A DNA stretch of 64,000 nucleotides from Salminus brasiliensis (Eukaryota; Chordata; Actinopteri; Characiformes; Bryconidae). This document shows, piece after piece, positions 1 to 13,500 of this stretch (its first letter is position 1; every line of letters begins with the position of its first letter). The DNA lies in NCBI RefSeq assembly GCF_030463535.1, contig NC_132878.1, positions 39,995,554 to 40,059,553 of the forward strand, written 5' to 3'. Both the position numbers and the translations under genes were made by a program. The notes beneath the pieces are model-generated. The model was not told the origin of the DNA and did not search any database. It saw only the letters and a list, made by a program, of their open reading frames with translations.

Positions 1-420
1 ATTGGTCAGTTGTTATTATAAGCAATTTGATAGTTCTATGTTGGAGCAATTGACTGATTCAGATAAAGTAAAGTGTCCTAACCGTTGTGTGTGGACATAT
101 CCACATCAATACAAATGAAGTTGATCAGAATCAGAATATCTTTATTTTGCCAATTATGTTGCACAAGGAATTTTACTTGATGAGAGCAACACAAGTAACG
201 ACATGTAACAAACACACAGACTGTTATCAAGTATTACACTGAAAAATACACTAAACAATCAACAGAAAACGTACAATAGACAATATTAACAAACAAAAAC
301 AAACACCACATGAAGGCTGCCATCCCCAATGCCATCTTGGATTTTCTTGTCTTTGTATTTTATTAAATTAGGCCTTAATGTAGCCTATGTAAAAATAGCA
401 TTAGTAGAATTAACAGTTTT
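1..420. other. AT-rich intronic sequence, nothing recognised
   Basis: This is upstream of the first FIG4 exon visible here, so it should be FIG4 intron. No coding exon or clear repeat was seen. Confidence 0.5.
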
Positions 421-790
421 CTAGGGCTCTAAGTGGCTCAGGGGTCCAGTGCCCTACAACTAAGGCCTGGGGATCTCAAGTCAGCCACCGGATTCCAAGA
501 GAGCACATTTGGTAGTGCTCTCTCCAGGTGGGTCGTTGGCGCTCTCTCCCCTTATCACTCTTAAGCAGTGTTGACTGGTACAGGTGGTGTGGGACTCTGG
601 AGCTGGGGACTCTACTTTCCTCCGAGCATGACAGCTGCCAAGCAAAGTTTGAAAAGGCTATGCATGTACCGGAGGGGACGTCTTAACTCTAAACCCTCCT
701 ACCGTCGGGAGCATTGCTCGTGTCAGAGCGGAGCTATATACTGGTGGGTTCGAAATTGGGGGAAAAAGTGTGGAAAAAATGAACATTTTC
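421..790 (+). repeat. Probable tRNA-derived SINE-like element
   Basis: The left part has a tRNA-like layout: an A-box-like tggctcaggggtc near 432 and a weaker B-box-like ggatctcaagtc near 471. A GC-rich body follows, unlike the AT-rich surroundings. A partly similar body may occur at 25,950-26,220. The family is not identified and the 3' limit is approximate. Confidence 0.4.
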
Positions 791-1444
791 TTATTTCAAG
801 CTAACCATTGGAATGCAACAAAGGAAATGTTAAAATAGTGTTTCTGCTCACAGCAAACATGCTGCCAAACATGCCTGCTTTTTCAGCATTGGACTCGACC
901 TGACACTAACACACACTGCCCTGAGGAGCTTCTGTTAATTGATTTTTGTGTTTTCCATCTTGCTTGGAGTTCTATGGTGCCTATAAAAAAGGAGGACCCT
1001 TGGCTTTACATCCTGACCCATATTCACTTCTTTAGGACCATGCTTGGCTGCTTAGACCAATTAGTTTGAAGCTTGCATAATAGAGTCTCCAGGTTACTCT
1101 GTACTCAGAATCAGACTGATAAAGCCCTGAATTGATGGGTCAGCTATTATCAAGGAAAACGGAACGGATGGAATCTAACCCATTTTTCTTCACACAAACC
1201 ATGCTTCGGTAAACATGCACCAAAATGATTGCTGTGAATTCAGGACAAACTCCTTGAATGAAAGACCATTTTTTGATGACATTATCAGTGCCTGAGGAGG
1301 GCTTTATGATGTCCTATGTGGGTTAGTGGACACAGGGCTGCTTTCACAGCTGGAGAATGCTTCTGTGGGGGGAAAACTCAATATCACACTAATAATCTTG
1401 CTGTGAACTGAGGAAAATGTTATGTCTTTGTTTCATCTGCACAG
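791..1444. other. FIG4 intron, nothing further recognised
   Basis: Plain AT-rich intronic sequence up to the acceptor at 1444. The exon expected just before the SYTYWW exon was searched for by eye and not found. Confidence 0.5.
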
Positions 1445-1503
1445 TTACACATATTGGTGGTCGGAGGGGGTACTGTCTCAACTGCCTGTTCCTTATGATG
1501 AAG
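1445..1503 (+). CDS. fig4: FIG4 coding exon (SYTYWW exon)
   Basis: It follows a cacag acceptor and ends before gtatac. It enters with one base completing a codon and leaves one base, giving [19 protein letters not shown]. This matches the YTYWW...LPLPYDEV segment of human FIG4. The preceding exon was not found in bases 1-1444. Confidence 0.9.
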
Positions 1504-4500
1504 GTATACTCTTCTAGTATCATATTTTTTGAGTGTATTTAGTAGTAGTAGAAAAAATACATGAGTGAAGAGTGATGGTAATGATTTGCATAAATGTAGT
1601 CCTGGTAAAATATGTTTCCATTGAATAGGGCCTATTGTGTGCTATAGGTATCACTGTAAGGAGTTATGCTCATTTTAAATAATGCATAAAAACAATGTTG
1701 ACACCTGCATATACAGGATTGTGTATAATGTAGCATGCAAAGGTTTGGGCAATCCTCTTAGGGCAATTTTAGAGTTTTTTTTTTAAGGTTTGACAGTGTG
1801 ATTGTTGCTTTCAAAATTTAAGTAAATCCATTCTTCCATCTACCAGTGAAATGTTCCTCATTGCACTGGTTGCAACACAAGCACAAAGCATGATCTCTCT
1901 CAGTGTTAAGCACAGGGGTGGATTGTTTTTCATTTTATGAAATTGTTCTCTTTTTTTTTTGTTCTTTCTCCAAACGTACCATTATTGCTTTTTGGGGTCA
2001 TCTTAATTTTATTACTCAGAGGGACTACAAAAAATAGGCTTGTTAAAATGCTCCTTTGAAAAAACTGATGCTAAATTTGTGGTGAGGATGCAGAAGAGGT
2101 TTTCTTCTGATGACTCTTCCATGGAATTCATAAGAGTGCAGGTGACACTGAACAGTAGAACAGTGCACCACCAATCCAGAGTCTTCTTGATTTTTTTTAC
2201 TTTGCCTTACATTGTTTAGAAAAGTTTTCTTGGTCTTGCAGACCTCAACTTGACAATCAGTTATCAATTATTGTAGTTTTCTGAGTGCTTGGGAGCAACT
2301 TGGAGGGCTCCATGGCTGTTGATTGTTGGGACAAGATTTGAGAAGCCAGTGTGTTTTCTGATGATGACCGTGAACAAGCTGTAGTCCTTACAAGCTAATT
2401 AAGGTCTAGGATCCCAACAAACGTTATCTGAAAGCTCAAATTTCTTTATGTAGCAGGAAGGTTGACCAGGAATGCCCAAACTTTTGCATGCCATTGTATT
2501 TAAAAATTTGAAATGTGTATTCAGTAAAATTTATTTTATTTTTATTTTATTTTATTTTATCTCCCATTGCCCCTATTAGTGCAGTAGCCTAGTAGCTAGC
2601 ATTTGAGGTGTACACACCCACTCCAATATATAAAAAGGAGTGGAAGGACAGATTGTGAATCTTACAATTTGTGTTGAACTGCATTATCTAGGAGATATGA
2701 CCAAGAAAAGATCTGAAGACCAAGAAAAGATCTGTGGCCTAGTACCTAGCATTTGAGTAATGCATACTCCCACTCCAATATATAAAATAGTAACATCTTA
2801 TTAAGAAACTTAACTTGAAAACTTGAAATTAAAAGGTGTGTGACTACACGTCATTTTGAACGAACTGGGAATAAGTAAAATAAGTATTGAACACATCACC
2901 ATTGTCTAAGCAAATATATTTCTAAAGGTATGCAATTCTCACCAGATGTCTGGAACAAAAGAAACCACCAAACCATAAATGAAGTTCTGTGTAATAATGA
3001 GAAATGACACATGGAAAACGTATTGAACACTTTTACCGGAATGTATTTATTACTTCCTACGAAACCCTTTGTTGGTGTTGACAGCTTCAAGACGCCTCCT
3101 GCATGAAGCTACTAGTCGCATGCTTTGCTCTGTTTTTGGCCCATTCTTCCACACACTTTTCAATCCTGAAGGTTCCGTGGGCTCCTTCTATGAACTCTGA
3201 GCTTTAGGTCCCTCCATATTTTTTCAAAGGGGATTCAGGCGATTGGCCGGGCCGTTTTAGCAGCTTTATTTTCTTTCTCTGAAACCAATTGAGAGTTTCC
3301 TTGGGTATGTGTTTGGGATCGTTGTCTTGCTGAAATGTCCACCCTTGTTTCATTTTTATTAGGAATCTCTCTGTACATTTTGTCCATTCATACTTTCTTT
3401 CTTATATGAAGCGTGCCAGTGCTGTATGCTGAAAAAACAGCCCCACACTAGGATGTTCCCACCTCCAAACTTCACTGTTGGTATGATGTTTTTGCAGTGA
3501 TATGCAGTGCCTTTTGACCTTCAAACATGGTGTTGTATTATGGCATCCAAATAGTTCAGTTTTGGTCTCATCTGACCAGACTATATGCTCCCAGTATTGT
3601 AAAGGCTTGTATAAATTTAGTTGAGCTTTAAACTTTAAACACACTTCAACCGGCTTTTTCTTCAACGGATGAGTGTACAGACAGGCCATGGCGGTTGAGT
3701 GTATTACTTTGATTCCAGGTCTTTCTGTAGCTCTTCACAGGTGAGCCTTGTCTCTTGGACAGCTCTTCTAAACATTCTTTTCGCTCTTCTGTCTGAAATG
3801 TTGTTGGGAGCACCTGGTTATGGCAGGTTTATGGTGAAATGAGGTTCTTTCCACTTTAGGATTATAGCTCAGTTCAGTAAATTAGACATTCTTCTGTAAG
3901 CAATACCATCAGTGCGTATTGCAACAATACGATTTTACCCACCATGAGATGTTTCTTGTGTGGCACCTTGCTAAAGGTGAGACACCTTTTTATAGGTCAT
4001 CAGTAGAACCCATTTGCTTTCTAGATACTGATAAATTTCAGCTGGTGTCTTGACTTTCCATGGCTTTTTGCACCTCTCTGTCTTCATGTGTTCAATACTT
4101 TTTCCCGGTGTCATTTCTCATTATTGCACATAACTTAATTTACATCTATGTTGTTTTCTTTGCATTTGTGGCTTGGATGGGTTGTTACTGGTGAGAATTT
4201 CATGTCAACAGCACCTTAATATAAAAGCTGCAGAGTTTATTTAGTGTGTAAAATAGAACTATGAATTGTCTTGCATACAGTTCCTTGTGAGAAGAACAAG
4301 AAAAACGTGGTGGTGAAAAGAGTGAACCGGTATGAGGAAAGCACAGACATGTACACAGAATTCTTCAAGCCATATGAACTCACTTCCTTCGACGACACAT
4401 TCTGTATTGCCATGACCAACTCTGCAAGGTAGGTTCCACTGAATTTGTTCACAAATCTCATATCCAGTGACCATAAAAGCATGTAGTAAATTGAAAGGCA

Positions 4501-7500
4501 TCTGCATTTACTTTATTAGATGCTGTTTCTCACCTTTTCCACGTTTCACCTCTCTAGTGTTTCCATTTTCTCCTAGTTTTTAATAAAAGAGGGCATCAGC
4601 TGGTATTGTTTTTATTGACTTATTTTCCAAGTCATTTTGTGACCTTGCACATGTCTGAAACACATGAGAGTAGAATGCAGGTGTATTCTTTAGTTGATTA
4701 TTAGTTCAGTTTTTATATGATATTGTTTCTGGTTTTGGTTGCATTATATGTGTTTTTCATAATGTGATCATTTTTTTCCTCATAACCTCTGTTTTAGAGA
4801 GTTCATGCCAAAGAGTGTTGGACTGGATCCCAGCCCTTTCACAGTGCGGAAACCAGAAGAGACTGGAAAGTCAGTGTTGGGGTGAGCTTGGTCTTGGCCG
4901 TGTATACGATACACTTTTTGTAAAATCTTGTAAATTCAGAGAATGTAACCTCATAGTTCTCTGGGGAAAAAAACATACTTACATACAAAACATACATACT
5001 CAGCCCTGACTCTGTAAGTGGGGTCATACCACACAACAATATTTCAGCCAATCAGAAATAGAGGGTGTTTATGCTCATACACAGGATAGGGAAAGAGAAG
5101 AGCGGAAGGGAAGATTGTGTATCTTGCAATTGGTGTTGAACTACATGCATTATCTAGGATCTAGGATATGACCAAGAAAAGATCCGATAATCTAAAAGTT
5201 CATAGATCAGGCAAGGACACCTGGAGACACCTAAACAATGGTGAGGCATTTGGACAGCAGAGAGACCTCAGAATATTAAAAGGCATAAAAAGGTATGGGG
5301 ATGTGGCTCTATTCCTGCTGGTTATGTGGGTAACATTTCTCTTTGGCTGTCTTTAACATTATATCATGATATTTGATAAATCAAAGACAGCATCATTCCT
5401 AGCACCATGGGATTATTTAGACTCATGCTTAATGAAGAGGTGCTATGCTAGGTAAAATTATTTGGATGAGGCTGATAGCCGGTATGCTATTACCAGGGTA
5501 GCAATGTTGGACAAAGCTTGTAGACATTTAGCACGTGTGGTAGTCCAGGAATACACGTGACTTATGTGGCAGCTAAGTCATATGACAGACAAGATACGTA
5601 GAGTCAACCAGAGCCCACAATGACATGAGGTTGTTAAATATGGAATACAGCTTGCTCATTTACCCTGCTAATCATGTGTAACTAGTGTGTACTGAACATA
5701 TTATGTTTAGGCCAATACATGGTTTAAAATGCATCCACCTAATGAGTCTATGCCAGTTCTTAACATGAATGCGATGCAAACGACACAAAAAGGTAGTTAA
5801 ACCTGACCAAAACTGGTCTAAATGTGAATATTAAGGGCTTTAGAATTAATCATGCAGGCAATCATGTGTCACCAGGATTTCATTACCTGCAGTCTATGGG
5901 TGGGAGGGAGGGTGCTGGAAGTCAAGCAGTTGCCAGAAGAGAATACTAAGGGGAGATTCCCCATCCTCTCGAAACAGCACAGCAGCAGCTTACATCATTA
6001 TTCACCCAACTGGTAGATATGAGATTTCATTTTTATGGGCCAGAAGTTTTATCAGAAGACAGTAACATTACTAAAATGTGAGACCAATCAACAAATATTT
6101 ATCTGAAGCCCTTCAAGCTTCAAGTACGGCTCGGCTTGACCCGCAATCCCTTTAAAATCCACGAAAGACAAGCATCCAGGCATTTTTTCTGTCCTACACC
6201 TAAGTGGTGGAACGAACTTCCCCTGGGTGTCCCAACGGCAGAGTCCAACGCTCGCTGTCTTCAAACACAGACTGAAGACCCACCTCTTCCGAGAATACTC
6301 GGGCGAATAGTGGAGTATTATAGTAGAGTATGGTCTCCATATTGACTTGTGTTTAGTAGTGTCTAAACTATCTTTCTAGGTATCTTTGAATTTTTAGTCT
6401 ATTCAAACTAGCTGAGGTTATTCTTGAGTAAATAGTGAGGCACTTTTGTAAGTCTCTCTGGATAAGAGCGTCTGCCATAAATGTAAACGATAATAACCGC
6501 TTTAGCATTCGTCTGCAAATTGCATTGCAAGTGGAGATTATCTTGGAATAATTCATACTAAAAATGTACCTTATAGTGAGCCTTAAAAACAATGAAAAAA
6601 ATGCCTTTATTTTTATGACCTTTTTTGGGATGTTAAAAAAGGCAAAAGCTTCCCCCTAGTAGCAAGTGGTCATTACCTTAGTGTAAGCATCTTTGTTGGG
6701 AAGTAAACTTAGTATTGATATATCTGACCTTGTTACCAAACAGTGCTTCCATGAGTGTATCAGAAATAAGCTTGGAAATAGAGGCTTTGCATAGCTGAAA
6801 GAACTGTTGAATGACTGTTCTGAAATGATTGAGCTCGTAGTGTTGACAAAATTCCAACCTCCAGTGATTTATGGTTATTTGTTCATTTTTAGTTACAGCC
6901 TGAACCAAAACATAAGAATAATTTGTGCAACAGAGGGAGACTATCAAAAGGATGTGCCCATGATAAGGCCATTGAAGATCCCAAGATTTAATTTGATTTC
7001 CATTCATAGTCTTGTTGTTTTCTGACCTGTCCTTGTGCCATTAAGTTGACTGAGTACACTCACAGCAGAGGTAGAGTTGTGTAATGTGAGTGCTGTGTTG
7101 TTTTGTTTATTATATACACCTTTTATATTCTACATAAATTCTATTATATGCACCTCTATATTCGACAGGTCTGTAAATGGTGTTGGAGGTGCATTTTTTG
7201 ATGAATTTCTTCTGTTGGATGTTGTGCTACTCCACCTCCAGTTCACCTGCAAGCACATCCGGATAACACTGTACAAAATCTAATGAATTAGTCAGCTCTT
7301 ACGGACATTAGTGATAATGCAATGTATTCACGACACTTTTCAATGACCTCCCACGAAGCTGGGAAGAGGAAAAAATATGTTTTTCTGCACCAGTGGTGCC
7401 AGCAGCCCTTATGCATTTTCTCCCATTCTCTAGGAAGTCCCTTTTCAGCCTTCTCATATCATACTTGTGGAAAAATGAGATGGAGGCACTCAACTATGAT

Positions 7501-10500
7501 CTTGCTTAATTTCCCTGGAGCTTTACATTTTTTATCCGCAGCCTTTTTTTTTTTTTTTTTTTTTTGCAGGAATAGCATCCTTTGTGTCTCCCAAGGTGTA
7601 ATTATCTTGCATATTGTGTCATGCTTTGTAGCTTTACATGGGGCATCAGCTTTGGCTATTTTTTGTTTTTACATTTTAACCAATTTAAGTGTACTTTTAA
7701 TTACTTTACTGTACTTTTCTTCTTTGGTTCCTCTTTGATCTTGTTTACGTTTTTGCTATTTCTCTGCTTTTTTACTTTGGAAGCTCTTATTGACAACAAT
7801 AAGAGGTGCCAAATCTAAAGGTGATGCTTGGAATTAACAATCATAGCTCATTCTTGTCTCAGTGGACTGGTATAAAACCATGACCTGCCAAAATTCCCCA
7901 ATGCCAAACTGAAATTAAACTGGGATTATGCTTGAGCCATTTTTAAAAAAACGTTTTGAGTTTAAACATCATTTTTGAGGCTACTTATACACTGACATAA
8001 ATATTTAGACATTGCTTTGCATTTATTAATAAAGTCTATTGTGAACCAACTTGAAGGAGATGGTCATCTACTCTTGATGCAAGCAGTATTTTTCTTTAAT
8101 AGAATAAGAAATACCTGTATTTTATTTGTTTGTGTTGGATCTAACCTACAAAAACATCACACACTACAAAGCCACACACACACACACACACAAGGCTTTC
8201 TACTCATGTTTGGAAGTTTGTGAATATTTAAACAGTGGTGCTGCACCTGACTGTTGTTTTTCAGGTGTGAAACAGCAACACATGTTCTGTGCTCATTATT
8301 AAATCTAGGCTCACTCAAGCGGAGGCTGTGTGGGGCAGAGTGCCAGATTGAGCTACCATGATTGTAAACATGTGGAAGTGCGGACTGCGCCACTCTTGTC
8401 TGTTTAGTGAACATCGGGAAGGCCTGTATGTTACCCGACCCACTGCTGCATACGGCTTAACCAAAGAGACATTTTCTGGAAATGTATGTTACTGTAAAGG
8501 AAACATACATTACTTAATGTTCTGGAATTACTTAATGTATATGACTGTAAATACTCAATCAATCAACCGATCGACCAACAAGCCAAGCAGGACAGTACAA
8601 GTACAATGAGAGGAACAGTGATTGGAAAATAACACATTAAATTGAAGCTACTAAAACCAGATAAGCTGTCAAAATTAGAAGACCAATTCAAATAAATTAA
8701 GACTTTATAAATGAACACTATTGAAAGTAATAGAAAACAAATTAATTGGTAAATGTTAAATGTAAGTATTATCTGCATCAGGTGCACCTTGCAGTTTTGA
8801 GGCAGATATGAGGTTAAATATCAGCAACATATATACATATATAAAATAAGACTGGACTTGTATGTGTATGTGCACATTTGTATGTGCCAGTAGAGCTTCC
8901 CAACAGAACACCGTCCTGCAAAAAAAAAAAAAAGCTAAGAGACACCTACACAAGGCTCTCTCCAACACTTTTATGAGTGCAGTTGGAATATTGAATACAA
9001 TATTAATCATCATCAATTCATCCTAAACTGATGCAGCATTCTCATTCACCTCTAATTCTGATCTCATTCTACATTCCTTTTTCTCTACAGTAATAAGTCT
9101 AACAAGGAGGAGACAGTGCTGCAGCGTAAGACAGCAGCTAGTGCTCCCCCTCCGCCCAGCGAAGAACAGATTTCCAGCAGCTCTGAGGACGACTCCGAAG
9201 AAGATCGTGAAGACGACGCCACTGCTTCTCAGCGCTCCACACCAATTAAACTAGCAGAGTCAGGCGACAATGTCCGCACACAGGAGGTAGGAGCTTGTTC
9301 TCGTTAGCCAATTACTACCCACGTGTGAGTGTCGCGGGCAGTATGAGTGAGCTGCCTGCTCAGCTTCCCACTGGAAATCAGTCAGCAACCAATTACACGG
9401 CTCCTCTTGCAGTTGTTTCTCCTGAAGTCATATGAAATAAGCTGTGAGCAAAGCGTCAGTCACTTGTTCCTAAACTATCTAGAAGGTTCATCTCTCATTG
9501 CTTCCCACGCAAGCTATTTCTCGAACACTTACCTCTAGTGTCCCCCAGCCCTCTGCATGCCTTGGAAGTTGGGTTTATTTTAAGTCAATTATTTGTTTAG
9601 TTGTCCTATGATCAACATATCGTATACAGTCCTTTAAAAGTCTTCTGCCATTTATTTATATATATTACACTAACCACCAGCAACACCGAAATTATTTTTC
9701 CACAGTGCAGGAACCAGTGTAATTAAGTAATTAAGTAATTAAGCTTGGCTCTATAGCTACCTACATACACTCAGACCCACTTGTAGCATGGTGATATTGA
9801 CCAGCTGACTACCTTGTGAAAATACTTCACCCAGATTGAAACACCCTGTATTGGGACACACATTTTAAACATTAAACTCAGCAGTTTTATTTGGTCCCAT
9901 TGTCACAGGTATATAACATCAAGAACCTAGTCATGCAGTCTGCCTTTACACACATTAGTGAAAGAATGGGTGGCACCCTGAATTCCAGCATGGTACTGAC
10001 GCAACACATCAGTTGGTGAAATTTCTTCCTTAGATATTTCACCATCAACTGTGAGAGGTAATATTGAAAAGTGGAAGCCACAGGATCCACAGCCACTCAA
10101 GTAGCAAACTATATAAAGTTGCAGAGCGGGGTTGCCGAGTGCTGAGGAACAAATTGCATAAAAGTCGCCAACGCTCTGCTGACTATAAGTGCAGAGTTTC
10201 TAACCTTCTCTGGTGTTTACATCAGCACAAACACTGTGCACCGAGAGTTTAATGGCATGGGTTCCCTAATCACACTTCTCCATATAGCAGTCTAGTGGAC
10301 GAGTCTGGGTTAGGAGAACGCCAGGTTAACATTACCTGCCTGACTGCACTGTGCCAACTGTAAAGTTTGGCGGAGGCGGGATAATGGTTGGCCCCTTAGG
10401 CTCCTTAGTTCCAGTGAAGGGAAATCGTAATGCTTCAGCATACCGAGACATTTTAGACAACCGTGTGCTTCCAACTTTGTGGAAACTATTTGTGGAAGGC

Positions 10501-13500
10501 CCTTTTCTGTTCTAGCATGACTGTGCCACAGTGCACAAAGCTAAGTCCATACAGGCATGGCTGGGTGTGTTTGATAGCTCAGCCATACAGGTGCTCTTCT
10601 GGATCAGTGGGCAAACGTTCCCGCAGCTACACCCCTCCAAAATCCTGACGAAAGTCATTCCAGAACAGTGGAAGCTGTTGGACTTGCATTAATACTCCAT
10701 ATTAATGACTATGGATTCAGAATAGAATGTCATGTATGTGGAGGTGTCCCAATACTTTTGTCCATATTGTGTATATTTAAGTTCGTACTTTGTATTCTTA
10801 TATGCTTGTTTATGCTGGGGATCATTTCTCCCTGTTTTCCTCATTGTATGTAATTATACTGTAATTTGTTTGGCATTTTATCTTTTCATGTAGTTCATAG
10901 TAGTATTTCAGTGTGAAGCACTTTGAGATGACGTGTGTATATTTACATATTCACATAAAACATTTAAATTAACTACAATAATGATTATTATAATTATTAT
11001 TATTAAGTATCAAGTGAATGGTGAGTAGAACTGATATATTGTTTACACACTTACTAGCTACAAGTCTCACCTCACACGAAGACACTGTGAGAAACACACA
11101 CGCGCAAACACACATGCTTTCTCCCTGTCTCTCTTTCTCACTTTCTCTCCGGGGGCGCACATCCCACATGTGTGACTCAAGGTTTTTGTCATGTTGCCAT
11201 GCCAACAAGGCTGTCTGGTTTTGTTTTCTTGGAGAGGCAGCAAGGGAGGCACAGAATGGAAGGAAAGCAGGAGGATTTTTAATGGATGATGCATGCATTT
11301 GCGATGTCTTTATCTCTCTGGACCTCTTCTCTCCTCTCCACAGCTCGCCTGTCTTCATTTTATGGAGGATTTCTAATTGCAAATCACACAGTTGATTGGA
11401 ATTGATATTGCTTATCATGTCCTGTATTAAGGACGACGTGTCAGCTGACTTTGTATCTCCGTATGTGACCCTGCCTTCAGCCGTGAAACCCTAGTTCTAT
11501 GTTTCATTCATCATGCAAAGCAATCTGGAGACAGCAGCAGTGTCTTAATTAGTGCACTGTGAGAAACGTGTATACATGCACGCCTTTTGTCTGCGTGTGT
11601 TTGTGCAGTAGCTTTAGCTCGGTGTCTGCGCGTGTTACATGCTTTTCCACGTGCTTTTATTTGTCTCCCGGGCTGAATGCCGGCCCGTGCTGAGCCACAG
11701 CTCTTCAGCAGCTGTCTGTTTCTGCTGTGGCTGTTGCCTCAGGGCTCAGGTCTTACAGAGATGGAGCGGGTAACACACTCATTACCATTCCCGCAGCGCT
11801 GCTGAACCCACTCAACCCCTCTCTCCACGTCCCCACAACCCAATTAGCCCTGCCGACACGTCTCACCTGTGAGTCTTCATCTAGAAAATGCTACACATGC
11901 GACTTGGATCTCCCCCTTAGAACAGAAGCAAAGGGCAATGAGTGTGTATGTGCATGCATGCATGTATGCAGTGGCAGATATTTGCATACACACAAATGTT
12001 CAGAAATGTTCGTTAAAAAATTAACACTAAGCTAGCTAGTAATCGTGACCTAATGGAGGCAGTGGCACCTGTTGGATTAAACTCTAAGCATGTGAAGAGG
12101 ATGTCTTTAAAAATGTTAAATGTGTTGCAGTTTATTAGAGCTGTTCCAGTCTATACCCAGTCTACAGATCCTCTGGTTGTGTTGTATAACAACAAATATT
12201 CCTGGGTTATGCTAAAGTTGCTTATCATTATTTTAACCAATTGCACTCTTAAAATTTGACTCACTGTTTCTGTACCGTTTTGGCCTAAACACCTTTTTTT
12301 ATTTCAGCTTATTTAACTCCATGTGTCTGCCAGTTAGCAGTGATTGGGATAGGGTTTTTCATATGTAGCAAGGCTCAGAAACTAACGCTAACCGTTGATC
12401 CTGAGGATGATATAAACTGTCTAAAAATGTTTTGGGGCACTGTTGAGGCAGGTAATGTTGATGAGCGTCGTACTTAAATTTATTTAAGTCATACACTGTG
12501 TGCAGAATTATTAGACAAATGAGTATTTTGATCACATCATCCTTTTTATACATGTTTTCCTACTCTGAGCTCTATAGGCTTGAACGCCAACTACCAATCA
12601 ATTAAATCAGGTGATGTGCATCTCTGTAATGAGAAGGGGTGTGGTCTAATGACATCAACACCCTATATAAGGTGTGCTTAATTATTAGGCAACTTCCTTT
12701 CGTTTGGCAAAATTGGTCAGAAGAGAGATTTGATGGACTCTGAAAAGTCAAAAATTGTGAGATGTCTTGCAGAGGGATGCAGCAGTCTTGAAATTGCCAA
12801 ACTTTTGAAGCATGATCACCGAACAATCAAGCGTTTCATGGCAAATAGCCAACAGGGTCGCAAGAAACTTGTTGGAAAAAAAAGGCGCAAAATAACTGCC
12901 CATGAATTGAGGAAAATCAAGCGTGAAGCTGCCAAGATGCCATTTGCCACCAGTTTTGCCATATTTCAGAGCTGCAACGTTACTGGAGTATCAAAAAGCA
13001 CAAGGTGTGCGATACTCAGGGACATGGCCAAGGTAAGGAAGGCTGAAAAACGACCACCTTTGAACAAGAAACATAAGATAAAACGCCATGACTGGGCCAA
13101 GAAATATCTTAAGACTGATTTTTCTAAGGTTTTATGGACTGATGAAATGCGAGTGACTCTTGATGGGCCAGATGGATGGGCCCGAGGCTGGATCAGTAAA
13201 GGGCAGAGAGCTCCACTCCGACTCAGACGCCAGCAGGGTGGAGGTGGGGTACTGGTATGGGCTGGTATCATCAAAGATGAACTTGTGGGACCTTTTCGGG
13301 TTGAGGATGGAGTGAAGCTCAACTCCCAGACCTACTGCCAGTTTCTGGAAGACACCTTCTTCAAGCAGTGGTACAGAAAGAAGTCGGTATCGTTCAAGAA
13401 AAACATGATTTTTATGCAGGACAATGCTCCATCACATGCATCCAAATATTCCACAGCGTGGCTGGCCAGTAAGGGTCTAAAAGAAGGAAAAATGATGACA

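Noticed and set aside
10969..11418. Overlapping 149-, 125- and 75-codon frames on both strands
   Set aside because: They are driven by CT/CA-rich low-complexity sequence; open frames on both strands over the same bases and no conserved motif.
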